Source of the DNA: Xenopus tropicalis
Taxonomy: Eukaryota; Chordata; Amphibia; Anura; Pipidae
Assembly: GCF_000004195.4 (NCBI RefSeq)
Contig: NC_030678.2
Coordinates: forward strand, 76,691,404 to 76,755,403
Direction of reading: 5' to 3'
Length of the DNA: 64,000 bases
Below are positions 43,037 to 55,200 of the stretch, piece after piece; within the stretch, counting starts at the first letter, position 1; each line of letters starts with the position of its first letter. The notes beneath the pieces are model-generated. The model did not search any database. It was not told the origin of the DNA and saw only the letters and a program-made list of their open reading frames with translations. Both the position numbers and the translations under genes were made by a program.

Positions 43037-43759
43037 TTAAAGGATAAGGAAAGGTAAAAACTAAGTAAGCTTTATCAGAAAGGTCTATATAAATACAGCC
43101 ATAAGCACTCACAGAAACGCTGCACTGAGTCCTCTGTCAAAAGATTTGTTGTCTCTGTTTTCCTGTGCCAGAGACACACAGCTCTCTCCTCTCTCCCCTC
43201 TCCTGCTCCCCCTGCTCAAGAATGCTAAGAACTCACTCCCCCCTTAGGAATGGGGATCTGCGCCAATCAGCAGGAAGCTTTCTCATAGTCTTACAAACTG
43301 AGCATGTACATGGGTCTTGGTGCAGGAGCGAGGTATTATGAGAACTTTCTTTACACAGCGCAGCGTTTTTTTTTATGAGGCTTCTGATCATTTGAACAGG
43401 AGAAATATGCAGGCCCGGATTTGTGGAGAGGCCACAAAGGCCCGGGCCTAGGGCAGCAGAAGTTTAGGGGTGGCATGCAGCCCCGCCGCAACAAAATTTT
43501 TAAATTTGGCTCCCATACGGAGCAGTCGGGACCTCTCCCCACTGCTCTGTATGGGAGTTTTAAGGAGCGCATGCGCACTCGCGTCTGGCATGCGGGGGGG
43601 GGGGTCACGCATGCGCACTCATAGCTGGCGCGGGGGGGGGCGCATTCGTGCATGTGCACGGGTGGAGGGGGGGCGACCAACAGGGGCGGCCTCGGGGAGA
43701 ACTAAATGTATGCCTGCAGCTTGAGATTAACTCTTTATTAGCCTTTCCTTCTCCTTTAA
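43037..43759. mobile_element. T2/Kolobok-type MITE with GC-rich insertion
   Basis: TTAA flanks at 43037 and 43756. Ends AGGATAAGGAAAGG and CCTTTCCTTCTCCTTTAA. The interior matches 19199-20467. A GC-rich block at about 43409-43715 (starting GCAGGCCCGGATTTGTGGAG, with several G-runs and CGCATGCGCACTC repeats) is a younger insertion. Confidence 0.75.
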
Positions 43760-43769
43760 TGAGTTGCTA

Positions 43770-46100
43770 TGGATGTGTGTTTTTGCCTTGTATACTTATA
43801 ACAGACTCTCCTCTTGTCATACACAAGCATAAGCAGGATAAAGTAGAAAAGAGTTCATGCTTTGTGCACCAGAAAAGTTATAGGGTGCACTAGGAAAACT
43901 CTTTTTTCTTCATTTTTGAATTTATCTGCCCGGGCAGTGGGTACAGCGTGCACCTGGGGCTGCAAGAAGCTATTTTCATTGTGTAAGCACATGTTAACTG
44001 ATTCTAGGAAAACTCTTGGTACTCCGGCAGGCCAGTCTGACACTGATTTGGTGCCCTTGCTGGAATTTAGGGCCCCAGCACTGAAAGGCAGCCTGGCAAC
44101 ATACTAAACTCAGTGGCACCATAAACACATTGTCCAAAAGTTTTTTAAAATTAAAAAGTAGTAGCTCCATTATTAATCTGTAACTACAGGAAAAGTAAAC
44201 TGGCCGCTAACTCAGTAGCACATACTGTATACGGGTTAATTTACCTAAACAGTAGGTGGAAGCATAATAGCACTAAAGTGCGCCCCTTAAAGCTCATTCA
44301 AAATGCACTTCTGTCCGGTTCTGGTTTCACTCTACACTTTGTCCTGGATAAAACTTCCTGTTGGCACCTGCAGGCACAAAATTGCCCAGTCCTTACTGTC
44401 TGCCATACTGGTGCAGCCTGCTCCCACCAGTGCTCACTACATTGCTTGTCTGAATGATGCGCAAGTTAGAAGCTGTGCACCTGTGTGCCTCCTCCCACCC
44501 GGCAAGAATACAGTGATACCAAACACAGGTAGCTCTGTATTCACTGGGGAATGAAGACTAAACTGAGCACAAAGACCTACAGCAATTCATCTACGTACAG
44601 GGCAGGGGGCATAATGCAAAACATATAAAGAATTGTGCCTTTTTTTTTACTTTGCACCCTGCCCACTCATTGTAAATTTCTCTCTTAGTCTTTTCTGGAA
44701 CGTATGCTTTCCTATAGCAATATGTATGAGCTATTAGTGTATTAGTGAATACATGTTCAACCAGCAGTATGTATAGCCTTGCAGAAGTAGCCTATTTGAT
44801 ATTTCCCATGTATGCATGTTCTATCAACAATGTATAACCATACGGCAGTATTTATGTCTGTGCAGTATTTCACAAGGATGGATGTTTCACCAGCAATGTA
44901 TACGCATGTATGTACAGTATATACCAAGAGAAGTATGATTGTCCCTGTAGCAGTATTATGTCTCCTTTTCAGATATTCTTTCTATTGATGCCATTATTAA
45001 AAATTAAGTGATACATGTGTATCATGTGACACTTATTGTTCTTGCAGTTCAGACCAAAAAAAACATTCTGCGTTAAAATCAATAAAGCAATTTATTGTCA
45101 TTAAATATCAACAGAATATATTTAATGGGTAGCCAGACTTATAATAAAATAGCAGAGTTATTCTGTAAGACATTCAGTATAAATTCCTAAATACCCAGAG
45201 AACTATTTGGATTATGGTTAAGTCTTACATATTTTAACATTAAATTAGAATCTCCGTAAAGATGTAGTGCTATAAATGCATGGTGGATCTAAATGTCCAC
45301 ATAACAGAATAGCTATAGATGTGTATTATTGGTAAACAACATTAATGCATTTCCAGTACAGTTGACTCCATTAAAAAGGATTTAAACTCTAATAAAACTG
45401 TGACTAAAATTCTTTGTTAAATGCTGTCTATAAAGATTCTCATTCATCCAGTTCATGATATACAGTATCTAGTAGAATTAACTCTAAAACAACTGGACTT
45501 TTCTGTTTTGTTTTTTTAAATGCCAGGGAATTCCCTACCAGTCATTTGAAATGAAGAAGCCACTTGGATGAGTGGTGAAATGTTTTCAAGAAAAAACTCA
45601 GAAAAGTCTGGTTGTTTTAGACTTACTAGGTTTGTTAAATGCTGCTCACTGATTCCCAAACAAGTAAAGCATTTTGTACATTTTTCAAGCCTAAGTAGTA
45701 GGCTCTATGCACAATGTTAACAAGTTCACTCATAAATGGTAAAAATAAGTTTAAAACACAAAACAAACTTATAACAAGTATATCTTAAATAGCCAAAAGA
45801 AAAGTCTAAACATTGCTTCTTTGAGTCTGTCAGTGTCTGCATTAATCTCTTGTTTCCACCCCATATATTTACTTCCCACACTTTCCACCTTAGCTTTTTC
45901 TCCATTATATATCTGTGGCATACAGCACTTAGTGCATAGTACATGGACTTTTCTAGGGTAGCCGATACCTATCTCTGGCTTCCTGCCATTAATCAGCCCA
46001 ACCACTGACATTATCTATTTTGGTTTGGGTGGTACTTCTTTACTATGGCCACACTGTGGTATATGTATGATACCTATTGTAACATGTTCAAAGGGGGTAC
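43770..46100. other. Intergenic, no gene seen
   Basis: Mostly unremarkable, with one short hairpin repeat at 45477-45625. Confidence 0.4.
45477..45625. repeat. Short inverted-repeat element
   Basis: ACAACTGGACTTTTCTG is mirrored by CAGAAAAGTCTGGTTGT. The middle contains CACTTGGATGAGTGGTGAAA. Probably a dispersed hairpin repeat. Confidence 0.65.
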
Positions 46101-46108
46101 TGTAATTG

Positions 46109-48515
46109 TGTTGGGTTGAAAACCCCAACATACTGTTCTTCGACTTTGGCTTATTCTTCCGCTTCTTATTCTTAGCGCCCCCCATTTTCTAAACACTACT
46201 CCTCCTACAGTTTTAGGGGTACAACACCCAAGCTCCCCCTTCGCCCTGTAGTGGAGCAGGTTGCTTGTGCTTTTCCAAGGGATCCTGCCCCCCGTTGTTT
46301 TGTGGCGCTGCTCCGAACCCCCCAATTTTCCCATTGACTTTGACAGGGAAGATTTTCAAACTGCTGCCACACTTACAGCTTTGAAGCTACAGCTCCCAAA
46401 CTTGAATAACATAATCATGGGGTCACCCCTAATGAAACAGCGACTTTGTTGGAGGGGAGGGGGTGAGTGGGAGGGGCCAACAACAGCCAATAAAATTTCA
46501 CCCATTGACTTTTATGGGGAAATTGGAACTGCTGCCAATCTTACAGCTTTGAGGCTTCACTCCCCAAACTTGAATCACATAGTCATGGGGTCAGCCTGAA
46601 TGAAAATATGATGATTGAACAGCCAATCAGGTTTTACCTATTGACTTTTACCTATTCAGCCTGCTGCCATTCTCAAAGTAATAACACCGGGGTCCCCAAA
46701 CTTTGCAGAGTCAGGCACCAGGTAACTGCAGTTCAAGGTTAGGAAAAGTGGGTGGAGACACCAACAGCCAATCAAATTTTACCTATTGACTTTCAATGGG
46801 GAAATTCAGCCTGCTGCCATTCTCACAGTATTAACCCCAGGGTCCCCAAACTTCTCACAATTGGTCACTGGGTGACTACGCATTCAAGTTTCTTTTAAAA
46901 TAGCAAAGTGGGAGGGACCAACAACAGCCAATCACATTTCACCCATTGACTTCAGTGGGAAAATTGAAACTGCTGCCAATCTTACAGCTTTGAGGCTACT
47001 CCCCCCAAACTTGAATCACATAGTCATGGGGTCAGCATGAATGACAATATGATGATTGTTGGATGCACAAAAGTGGGCGGAGCTGTGAACAGCCAATCAG
47101 ATTTTACCTATTGACTTGGGGGAAATCCAACCTGCTGCCATTCTCACAGTAATAACGACGGGGTCCCCAAATTTGCAGAGTTAGGCACCAGGTAACTGCG
47201 GTTCAAGGTTAGAAAAAGTGGGCGGAGCCTCCAACAGCCAATCAGATTTTACCTATTGTCTTTTACTCGGTAAATTCAACCTGCTGCCATTCTCACAGTA
47301 TTAACCCCAGGGTCCCCAAACTTTTCACAGTTAGTCACAAGGGACTGCAGTTTTAGTTTTTAAAAAGTGGGCGGAGCCACCAACAGCCAATCAAATTTCA
47401 CCTATTGAATTTTATTGGTTTGATGCCAGGGTTCCCAAACTTTGCACAGTCAGTCACTGGGTGACTATGTTACAAGTTTGGAAAAGTGGGTGGGGCCAAC
47501 AACAGCCAATCAGATTTCACCTATAGACTTCATATGTTTAAATTTAAACTGCTGCCATTCATTAAATATTAATACTAAGGTCCCCACACTTTGCAGAGCT
47601 AGTCACCAGGTAACTGCGGTTCAGAGTTAGAAAAAGTGGGTGGAGCCACCAACAGCCAATCAGATTTGAACTATTGATTTTCAATGGGGAAATTCTACCT
47701 GCTGCCATTCTTACAGTACTAGCACCAGGGTCCTAGGGGACTGCATTTTTAGGTTTTAAAAAGTGGGTGGAGCCACCAACAACCAATCAGACTTGACCTA
47801 TTGATTTTTTTTTGGTTTAAATTTAAAATTCTGCCTTTCTCACACAAACATTACACAATCAGTCACTGGCTGACTACATATTCAGGGATAGAACAACTGG
47901 GCGGAGCCGATCCATTTCCACCCATTAAATTTAATTGGTTTATATTTAAACTGATGCCATTATGTAAGTATTAATTCCAGGGTTCACATTTCACCTATTT
48001 ACTTTCAGTGGTGAAGTGTAAAATGCTGTCAGTCCCACAATTTTTATGCAAAGTGTTTTTTGCAAAGCTGGTCACTGGGGGAGTGCACTTCAAAAATAGG
48101 AAAAGGGGCCAATGAGATTTCATTGGTTTAAATTTAAAATTGATTTTAAAATTGCTGTCATTCTCACACTATTTATGCCAGGGTGCCCACTGTTTGTCTT
48201 TGGGTGACTTCCACTCAAGGTTAGAAAAAGTGGGTGGAGTCACCAACCACCAATCACAATTTACCAATTGACTTTTATTGGTTTAAATTTAATCTGCTGC
48301 CGTTCTTTAACTATTAATCCTAGGGTCCCTAAACTTTGCAGCCACCAACCGCCAATCAGATGTCACTGACAGTGGGGAAATTTAAATTGCTGCCATTCAG
48401 ACACTATTAAAACCAGGGTCCCCAAACTTTGCACAGTGGTTTTTACTATATAACTGTGGTCCAAGGTTAGAAAAAGTGGGCAGAGCCAACAACAGATCAG
48501 ATTTCAACCCAACAT
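46109..48515. repeat. Irregular tandem array of ~120-165 bp units carrying GC-box and CCAAT-box
   Basis: About 14 degenerate units follow one another. Each has AAAAGTGGGCGGAGCCACCA (Sp1-type GC box) directly followed by ACAGCCAATCAGATTTTACC (CCAAT box), then CTATTGACTTTTA, CTGCTGCCATTCTCACAGTA and GGGTCCCCAAACTTTGCA. Unit spacing measured from successive CCAAT boxes is 153, 166, 143, 149, 122, 147 and 131. The left edge starts with the hairpin TGTTGGGTTGAAAACCCCAA (46109) and a pyrimidine-rich stretch with two TTATTCTT motifs. Units decay to the right. Likely a non-autonomous transposon or retroelement promoter with amplified monomers; class unresolved. Confidence 0.8.
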
Positions 48516-48668
48516 GAAGTTTATTCTCAAACTTCCCTTTCCAGTCTATCTCTGTACTTTGATAACCAGTTATATGCATGTAAGAGAATGGATGCAGCTT
48601 TGTTCATCTGCTTGTTTGCAACAAATCTAGAATACAGAATAAAGAATCATATTTACAGATATTTACAA

Positions 48669-48674
48669 TTTATT
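48669..48674 (-). terminator. Polyadenylation signal of the ZP-domain gene
   Basis: AATAAA on the - strand (in TTTAAATAAATTGT), 127 bases after the stop codon. Confidence 0.65.
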
Positions 48675-48800
48675 TAAAAGTCAAATGTTTTTTGGATTAA
48701 ATGATTTCCGATCATAATATTGTGATCAGTTATCACAGAGTCTGGCACGTTCCAGTGACTTTCTAATAAATTCAGATGCAGGGGATTTTCTTCAGATGGT

Positions 48801-48862
48801 CTATTGGATTTCAAATATGATAAAAGTCAACATGGTTCCCACCAGCCAAGCAACAGGCATAA
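48801..48862 (-). CDS. ZP-domain gene coding exon 7 (last)
   Basis: Acceptor GTCTTTTTTAG. Encodes residues 270-289, [19 protein letters not shown] after a split Val, a C-terminal hydrophobic stretch ending at TAG. Confidence 0.8.
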
Positions 48863-51800
48863 CTAAAAAAGACAGAGGACAAATATCGAAATACAAGTTA
48901 AACTGTGTGGTCAAAAAGTGAAGATTTTGAAGAAACCAGTGAACTGTGTCTGATTTACCTGTGCAAGAAGCAGAGCTGCTGAAGTCACCTGAAAAATAGG
49001 AGGAAGAAAACATGCTTAGAATTCTTCCACTGTATAAATCCTATACAAATATAGACATTATATACTGTTCATTTTAAATGAAAATATGCCTGTACTTATA
49101 TATGAATAATTAAAACAAATATGAAAGCTCTCCAAATTGATATATATATATTTTGAGTGAAAAATATTTTGCTTTAAACAGTTCTTGGGAGCCATTTTGG
49201 AAAATTAATCCAGGAAGATTTGCTCAAGGTTGTTCAGGTTAGTTGTATGGCATCTTTGTACCCCAATAGTGCTGCAGATTTTTATTTGGGTGTAGCACAA
49301 CTTTTTAGTTCATAAGCCAACTCAATTTTACTTATGCCTTGTTTGTGGATCATTGCCTGTTGAAAGATGAATCTTTAGCTAAGCTTTAGCCCAACACAGA
49401 TTGTTAGTATATCCATGTATAGGAGAGTAAAGGTTTTTCCAACCTTTAATTCCTTTAGTTTTCCCAGTAGAGGTTTGGCCAGCAAAATTGTGTCTGTATT
49501 ACAGTTAGATGGAGTAGCTCCCTTGACAGTTTAGTATTTGCCACGAGGTGTCAGAATTTTCCTAGTTTATAAAAAAAGAAGCCAACATGTGCTCAGCCTC
49601 TTTTAGTTGCACCACTTGCTGAAGGAGGTGTGGTGTGTGCTAAAGGGCCGGAAACAGAGGTAGGTTCTAGTAGGTGATGTAAGTGCCAGGAAAGATTTGT
49701 AATAGCTCACTCTAGGAGCGAGAGGAAGGATCAGGGTAGTATGTACAGGAGTCAGAGACCCAACAAATAGGTGATGTAAGTGCCAGGAAAGATTTGCAAT
49801 AGCTCACTCTCGGAGTGAGAGGAACAATCAGGGTAGTAAGAACAGGCCGAACAAGTATAGGGTATAAGTGGTCAGGCTCAAGAATAGTTAGATTCCTGGA
49901 GGAAAATACGACTGTGAGCCTAGTACTCACCAATGCAGTAAGCACTACCCCTGGATGCTACAAACACTGTGCCTGCATTTGTGTTGGATAAAATCTGATG
50001 TAATATCTAAATCAGCACCCACTCTTCTAAATTGTGTATCATCTGCCCAATAAAGAAGTTCATCTTTTTAATGAACCACTAGTTCCTAAGTTATTTGAAA
50101 GGTTTGTGTTTATGGTGGAATACAGTGTATTAATCCTTCCTCCAACAGTACAGCAAGGGCCCACCTGAGAAAAGAGTTGTATCTAACACATGAGCCTAAA
50201 AGGAGTTGCCAGGAGTTGAGACCAGTTTGACCAGGTCTGAGGTAATCCAACTGGGGTAATTGAGATATCAGGTACCCCCATACCCCAAAATCTTTTTACT
50301 CCTGTATAATGCACAGTTTTTTTTCTTTGAACTTGCATCAGTATGTGACAGAAATGACATCATTAAGCTCCAATTATAGCTGGCGTAATAGACAAGACCA
50401 GATAAGGGCTCTTTCCATAATTTGGTCACAACATACCTTAAGTCTGCTAAAATCATTTAAACATTAAATAAACCCAACAGGGATGTTATGCAGCTTAGTT
50501 ACCATCAAATAAGGTACTGTTTTATTATTATTATTGAAAAAAGTAAACACTTTAAAAATTAGAAATGTAATGGACTCTTAAATGTTTTCTAGAAACTGGG
50601 TATATATAGACAGAAAGGCTAATCACAGATCTGCCATCAGAGCAGCATTGGATACGGGTAAGGCAGACACTCCCCTGGCCTTACATTTTTTGACTGCACA
50701 TCACTCCCTTGCTAGCCTACGGAGCATGATCATCAATTTCATACCTCCCCCTACTAGGGGTGGCAATCGTGAACGTGTTCTACTCCAACGAGAACTCCAA
50801 TGGATACATAGGCTCAATACCCTGAGCCCGATGGGACTAAATGAATTAGTGTCGTATGCCCCGTTCTATTTACCGGTATAATCGAATCCAAAGTTTGACG
50901 GGTTCTCTCTCTTTTATGTCATCACTCCGGGATACGAGTTAATCCTCAACTTGACTTTTTTGAACTACACACACATTGATTAAGCTGAGTTTTTTGTCAG
51001 TTTGAGTACATAATTTGATTGTCTTTGTCTGATCTCTGTAAGATCCCTACGGACCCATGATTCTACTTTAATTACTTTAATTTCCTATGCTCTGCTTAGG
51101 ATGTATGTTCCAAGATTTATTGGTCGCTCCTCCGTTTATTGTTTGTCTGCTTGTTGTCTATTGTTTGTTGAACCCACGTGGTTTTTGATTCATTCCTTTT
51201 ATTCATTTTATGTCTCTCGCTATAATATTCCTTTGATGTTTGGTGCCCCACACACCCACACTTACCTTATTCACTCGGTCGGTTCATCACTGTCTTTCTT
51301 CCCTATTTTCCTTTCACTCTCTAGTCTACAGTAATCCAGTCCATGCCTTCCAGCCTCTTTTCACCACAATCAAACTACGATTACTTGGCTCGGGACATAA
51401 TTGGAACGCGGGGTTCCCAGCGCATGACATACTACTACAGATTTTGGGTTCTTGTGCCACCCTGTCGAACCAGTCCCTAAGCTAGAAAAGACCGCCTTTA
51501 TTGTGTCGCCATTCCGGGGGATGCCCCTCAATGACACAAAAAAAAACTACCTGTCTCTGTGCACCCACCCAGAGTGTTGCCCTTCAGTAAATGCTGTGAT
51601 ATACCACTATAGGGAGACCCTGTGGGGATAAAATCGGAACGCGGGTTGGTTTTTGTCCGACCATAATGGTTTGGTACTTGTGCCACCCAAGCTGACCAGT
51701 CCCCTCCGTCACCCTTTAGTTTGTAACCGGATGTCTGTATGGACACAATTGTATTGGGACCTAGATAGTCCCTTAATGAGTATCTATCCTGCCTAGAATC

Positions 51801-52159
51801 TACAACGGCTTTGGCCTCAGGCTCGTTTTCACTCAGACATACTACTTTTATCTATACCGGAAGCATATAATCTTGATGGTCTGGACTTATTGTAGCATCA
51901 CCAATATTCACCTTTATTTTCCTCATTCAACTAGGGTAATGAGCGGCAAGCTTCATCAGTGCGCGATGCTAATCTCCTTCGGCACGCTATCGGAACGCTC
52001 CCATCTAATACTTACTTTCTTTTCCTTTATCTAACTATCTACTAGTTCGTTCTTTTTGTATATAGTGAATTAAGTATTATGACTTGATGTTTCTGGTTTC
52101 ATTACCAACCTATATGTTATATAAGTCCTGAGAGTGCGTTTTTTTCCACGAGATGTTGG

Positions 52160-52209
<50 letters not shown>

Positions 52210-55200
52210 CATGGTTCATTTTAGATGTATAAGCCGGGAGCAAAGTTTAAGTGTGCAAAAAAACAAACACAAAAATCCAGCACAAACAGCCAAGCAAAGA
52301 CCTGTGCCTCCCAGTCTCTATGGACAAAAGTATTAGGACACTCTGTTCTAAAATTATATGTCCACAGTAGGAACACTTACTGCTGAGTTTCAAACACTTT
52401 CTGGGCATGAACTTCTTGTTGGCAGTGTGCGTGTTTTGTGCATGATCAGAGAATCATCACCATTGGAAGTATTGGAAACATAACTTTTGGAGTGATAGAT
52501 TGCATTTTACCATCTTGATACTACAAAGTCTGGGTTTTGCAGATGCCAGATGAAGCCTACCTACCTAAAAGCTCTTTGTTATGTCAAACTTGCCATAAAG
52601 CAAAGTTTGTATAGAATGGGCTTTTATCAAATGAAGGTAAAATAGCGTGCACAAAGGCCTGGCTTCTATGGAATGAATCAGAACGGTGACTGTAAACCAG
52701 TCCTGAACCCAAGGCTGGAACTAGGGGTAGGCAGAAGAGGCAGCTGCCTAGGGCACAAAAACTGGGGGGCGCCAAGCAGGAGCCTCTCCTGCCTACCCCT
52801 AGCTCCTTTTTCATTGCCCCCGCCACTTGTCAATACGTGGTGGGGGCAATGAACTATCGCTTAGCCGCCGCCCCCCCTCCCCCGGAACTGCGCATGCGCG
52901 CTGAAACGTGAGGGGGGGTGCAGGGGCGAGGTGGCCGACCGGGTTGCCTAGGGCGCCCGGTCGGCTTGGCCCGCCCCTGCCTGAACCCCAACATCAGTGA
53001 CAAACCTTACTATGCTCTTGCAGCTGAATGGAAGCAAATACTACCGACAATATTAATCAAAAGGTGAAAAAAAGACCTCAGGTCTCACTAGAGAAATTTC
53101 TTCACTTTTCAACATTTCGGTCACTGTGACACAGATGGCCTTTCTCAAGAAAGTTTTAAGCAGCAAACAAACAGACTTTGTTGCAGTAACATAGTTTCTT
53201 AAACCTCCGAAGGAAAAAGTTCCAGCTAGGTAGCAGGCACCCTATGTATGGAATTTATTTTTCTGCTGAGGGATTAAGTAGCTGTGCAACATCCTTGGGA
53301 AAGGTCACATATGACCTAATTTCTCATTTTTGCACTTATAATATTTAATAAATGTACGAAACATAACATGATTTATTTTTGCACCAACAGTAGCAGCTTT
53401 ATGTTTTTCACTTATAGGCTCTATTACTAAGAACATGAAACGCATAAGGCTGCTACTGTTTGTGCAAAAATAAATCAACTTACCTTTTATATGCCTGTGT
53501 GTAACCTTTATCAGCATATCATAACATTTCCTATATTTATATTATCCTTAAAGAGATCTTAAGGCCTTCAAAATTCTAACTCAAAACTCTTAATAGAAAG
53601 CATTATGAAGAATGTATGTTATTGACTCTACTAAACACCTTACTCACACTCCTAAATGAATGAAAAAAATACTATTTATTTTATACAAAAATATCCTAGC
53701 AGAGAGTCCACCAGGTTTTAGGTGGCAAGTTTTTTACTTCTTGAAAAAACAGGATTGTTGGGTAAAAATGCTTAAATAATAATAGATCTGCCCCACAGAA
53801 CCAAAGTCATACATACATTATATTTTAGTTACCTATAAATGTGAAAGGTCCAAGTCCCAGCTGTGCTGTACCTTCAGTGGTGGCACGGGTATTTAAGCAC
53901 TGTCACAATAGAAGTTAGTTAACATAAACAAAGCAGATAAAAAATATATTTTTTAGAGAATTCTATAAAATATAAGTATCTATAAGTCATCTTATTATTC
54001 AACAGAAAATGTCATGATATTGAAGAGACACACTTTAGGAATATTTAACTGAAACTTACTGAATTGTGAATAACCTAGTACAGTTGTACAGTATGTATCA
54101 GGTTAGTGTGTAGTAAGTAATAACATTTGTTGTGTTTTTATTTACAAAAACTATAGGAGATGTTGAGTCAATTACTTAAATTATTTATTACTTAAATTAT
54201 ACATTATATTACTTATTTTATTTAAAGCTGGTATCACCACTCTATTTGGAACAACAAATAGCAAGGCCACAACTTTGTTTTTATTAAGTTGTGAGTATGA
54301 AACTTGTATACTAAATAGCAGGAACCTCGCACTACAGTATTTGTGTTAGGGTGCACAGTGTAAGGATATACTGGTATGATATATCTTGTTATAGACACAA
54401 GAAAAAAGAAAAAGACACTGGCACACCTATAATATAATTAAAATTTTATTATTTTTATTAAACTTACTTTAAAAATTAGATTAAAATCACATACAAGGAA
54501 AAATGGGGAAGGTTAAGATCACAATGACCCTGTGCTTGTTAGACTTAAGTTACAATAGCAGTAACCTATTTAGATTCAATGCAGTTACAAATTCCAGTAA
54601 CAGCAACGGGTTCACATATTACAGGGACCGAAACAGAGTGGCGATTTATTGTATCTAAAATTAGCCACTATGTAAGCTACTCTAAAGTCAATTTGTCATA
54701 TTACAGAGACCGAAACAAAGTAGCGATTTGTTGTATCTGGATTTAGCTACTATGCGAGCTACTCAAATAGCCCGCACTTACATATGTTTTTCCACAAGGG
54801 GTCAGGCTTAATACTCTAAATCCCCTATTAATAGCTGCATCTAATACGTACTGCCGATGAGAGATCTTTTGGTTAAAACGCCTACACATCAATCGCCCGA
54901 ATTATAGATCGGGTACGGTTAGTATCAATTAGCGAAGGTTTATCTTACTAGGTATACTGAAGGTGAGTATTACAGGCACAAAATATAATACCAATAAGTC
55001 CTATCAGATGAAATTCGTATAGTCTTACCCACTGGTCTGGCTGATTGTATTGGAGGCGCCAATCACGCCGATTATATCAAAGACAAGTCTGTTAACCCTT
55101 ACTCCTACTACTAGGGCTTCGTATAAGAAAAATATATATAAGAGGAGAATAGCGGGCCCTCATCAGTTCCTATTCGAGTGGACTCGTGGATTTGGCCATA

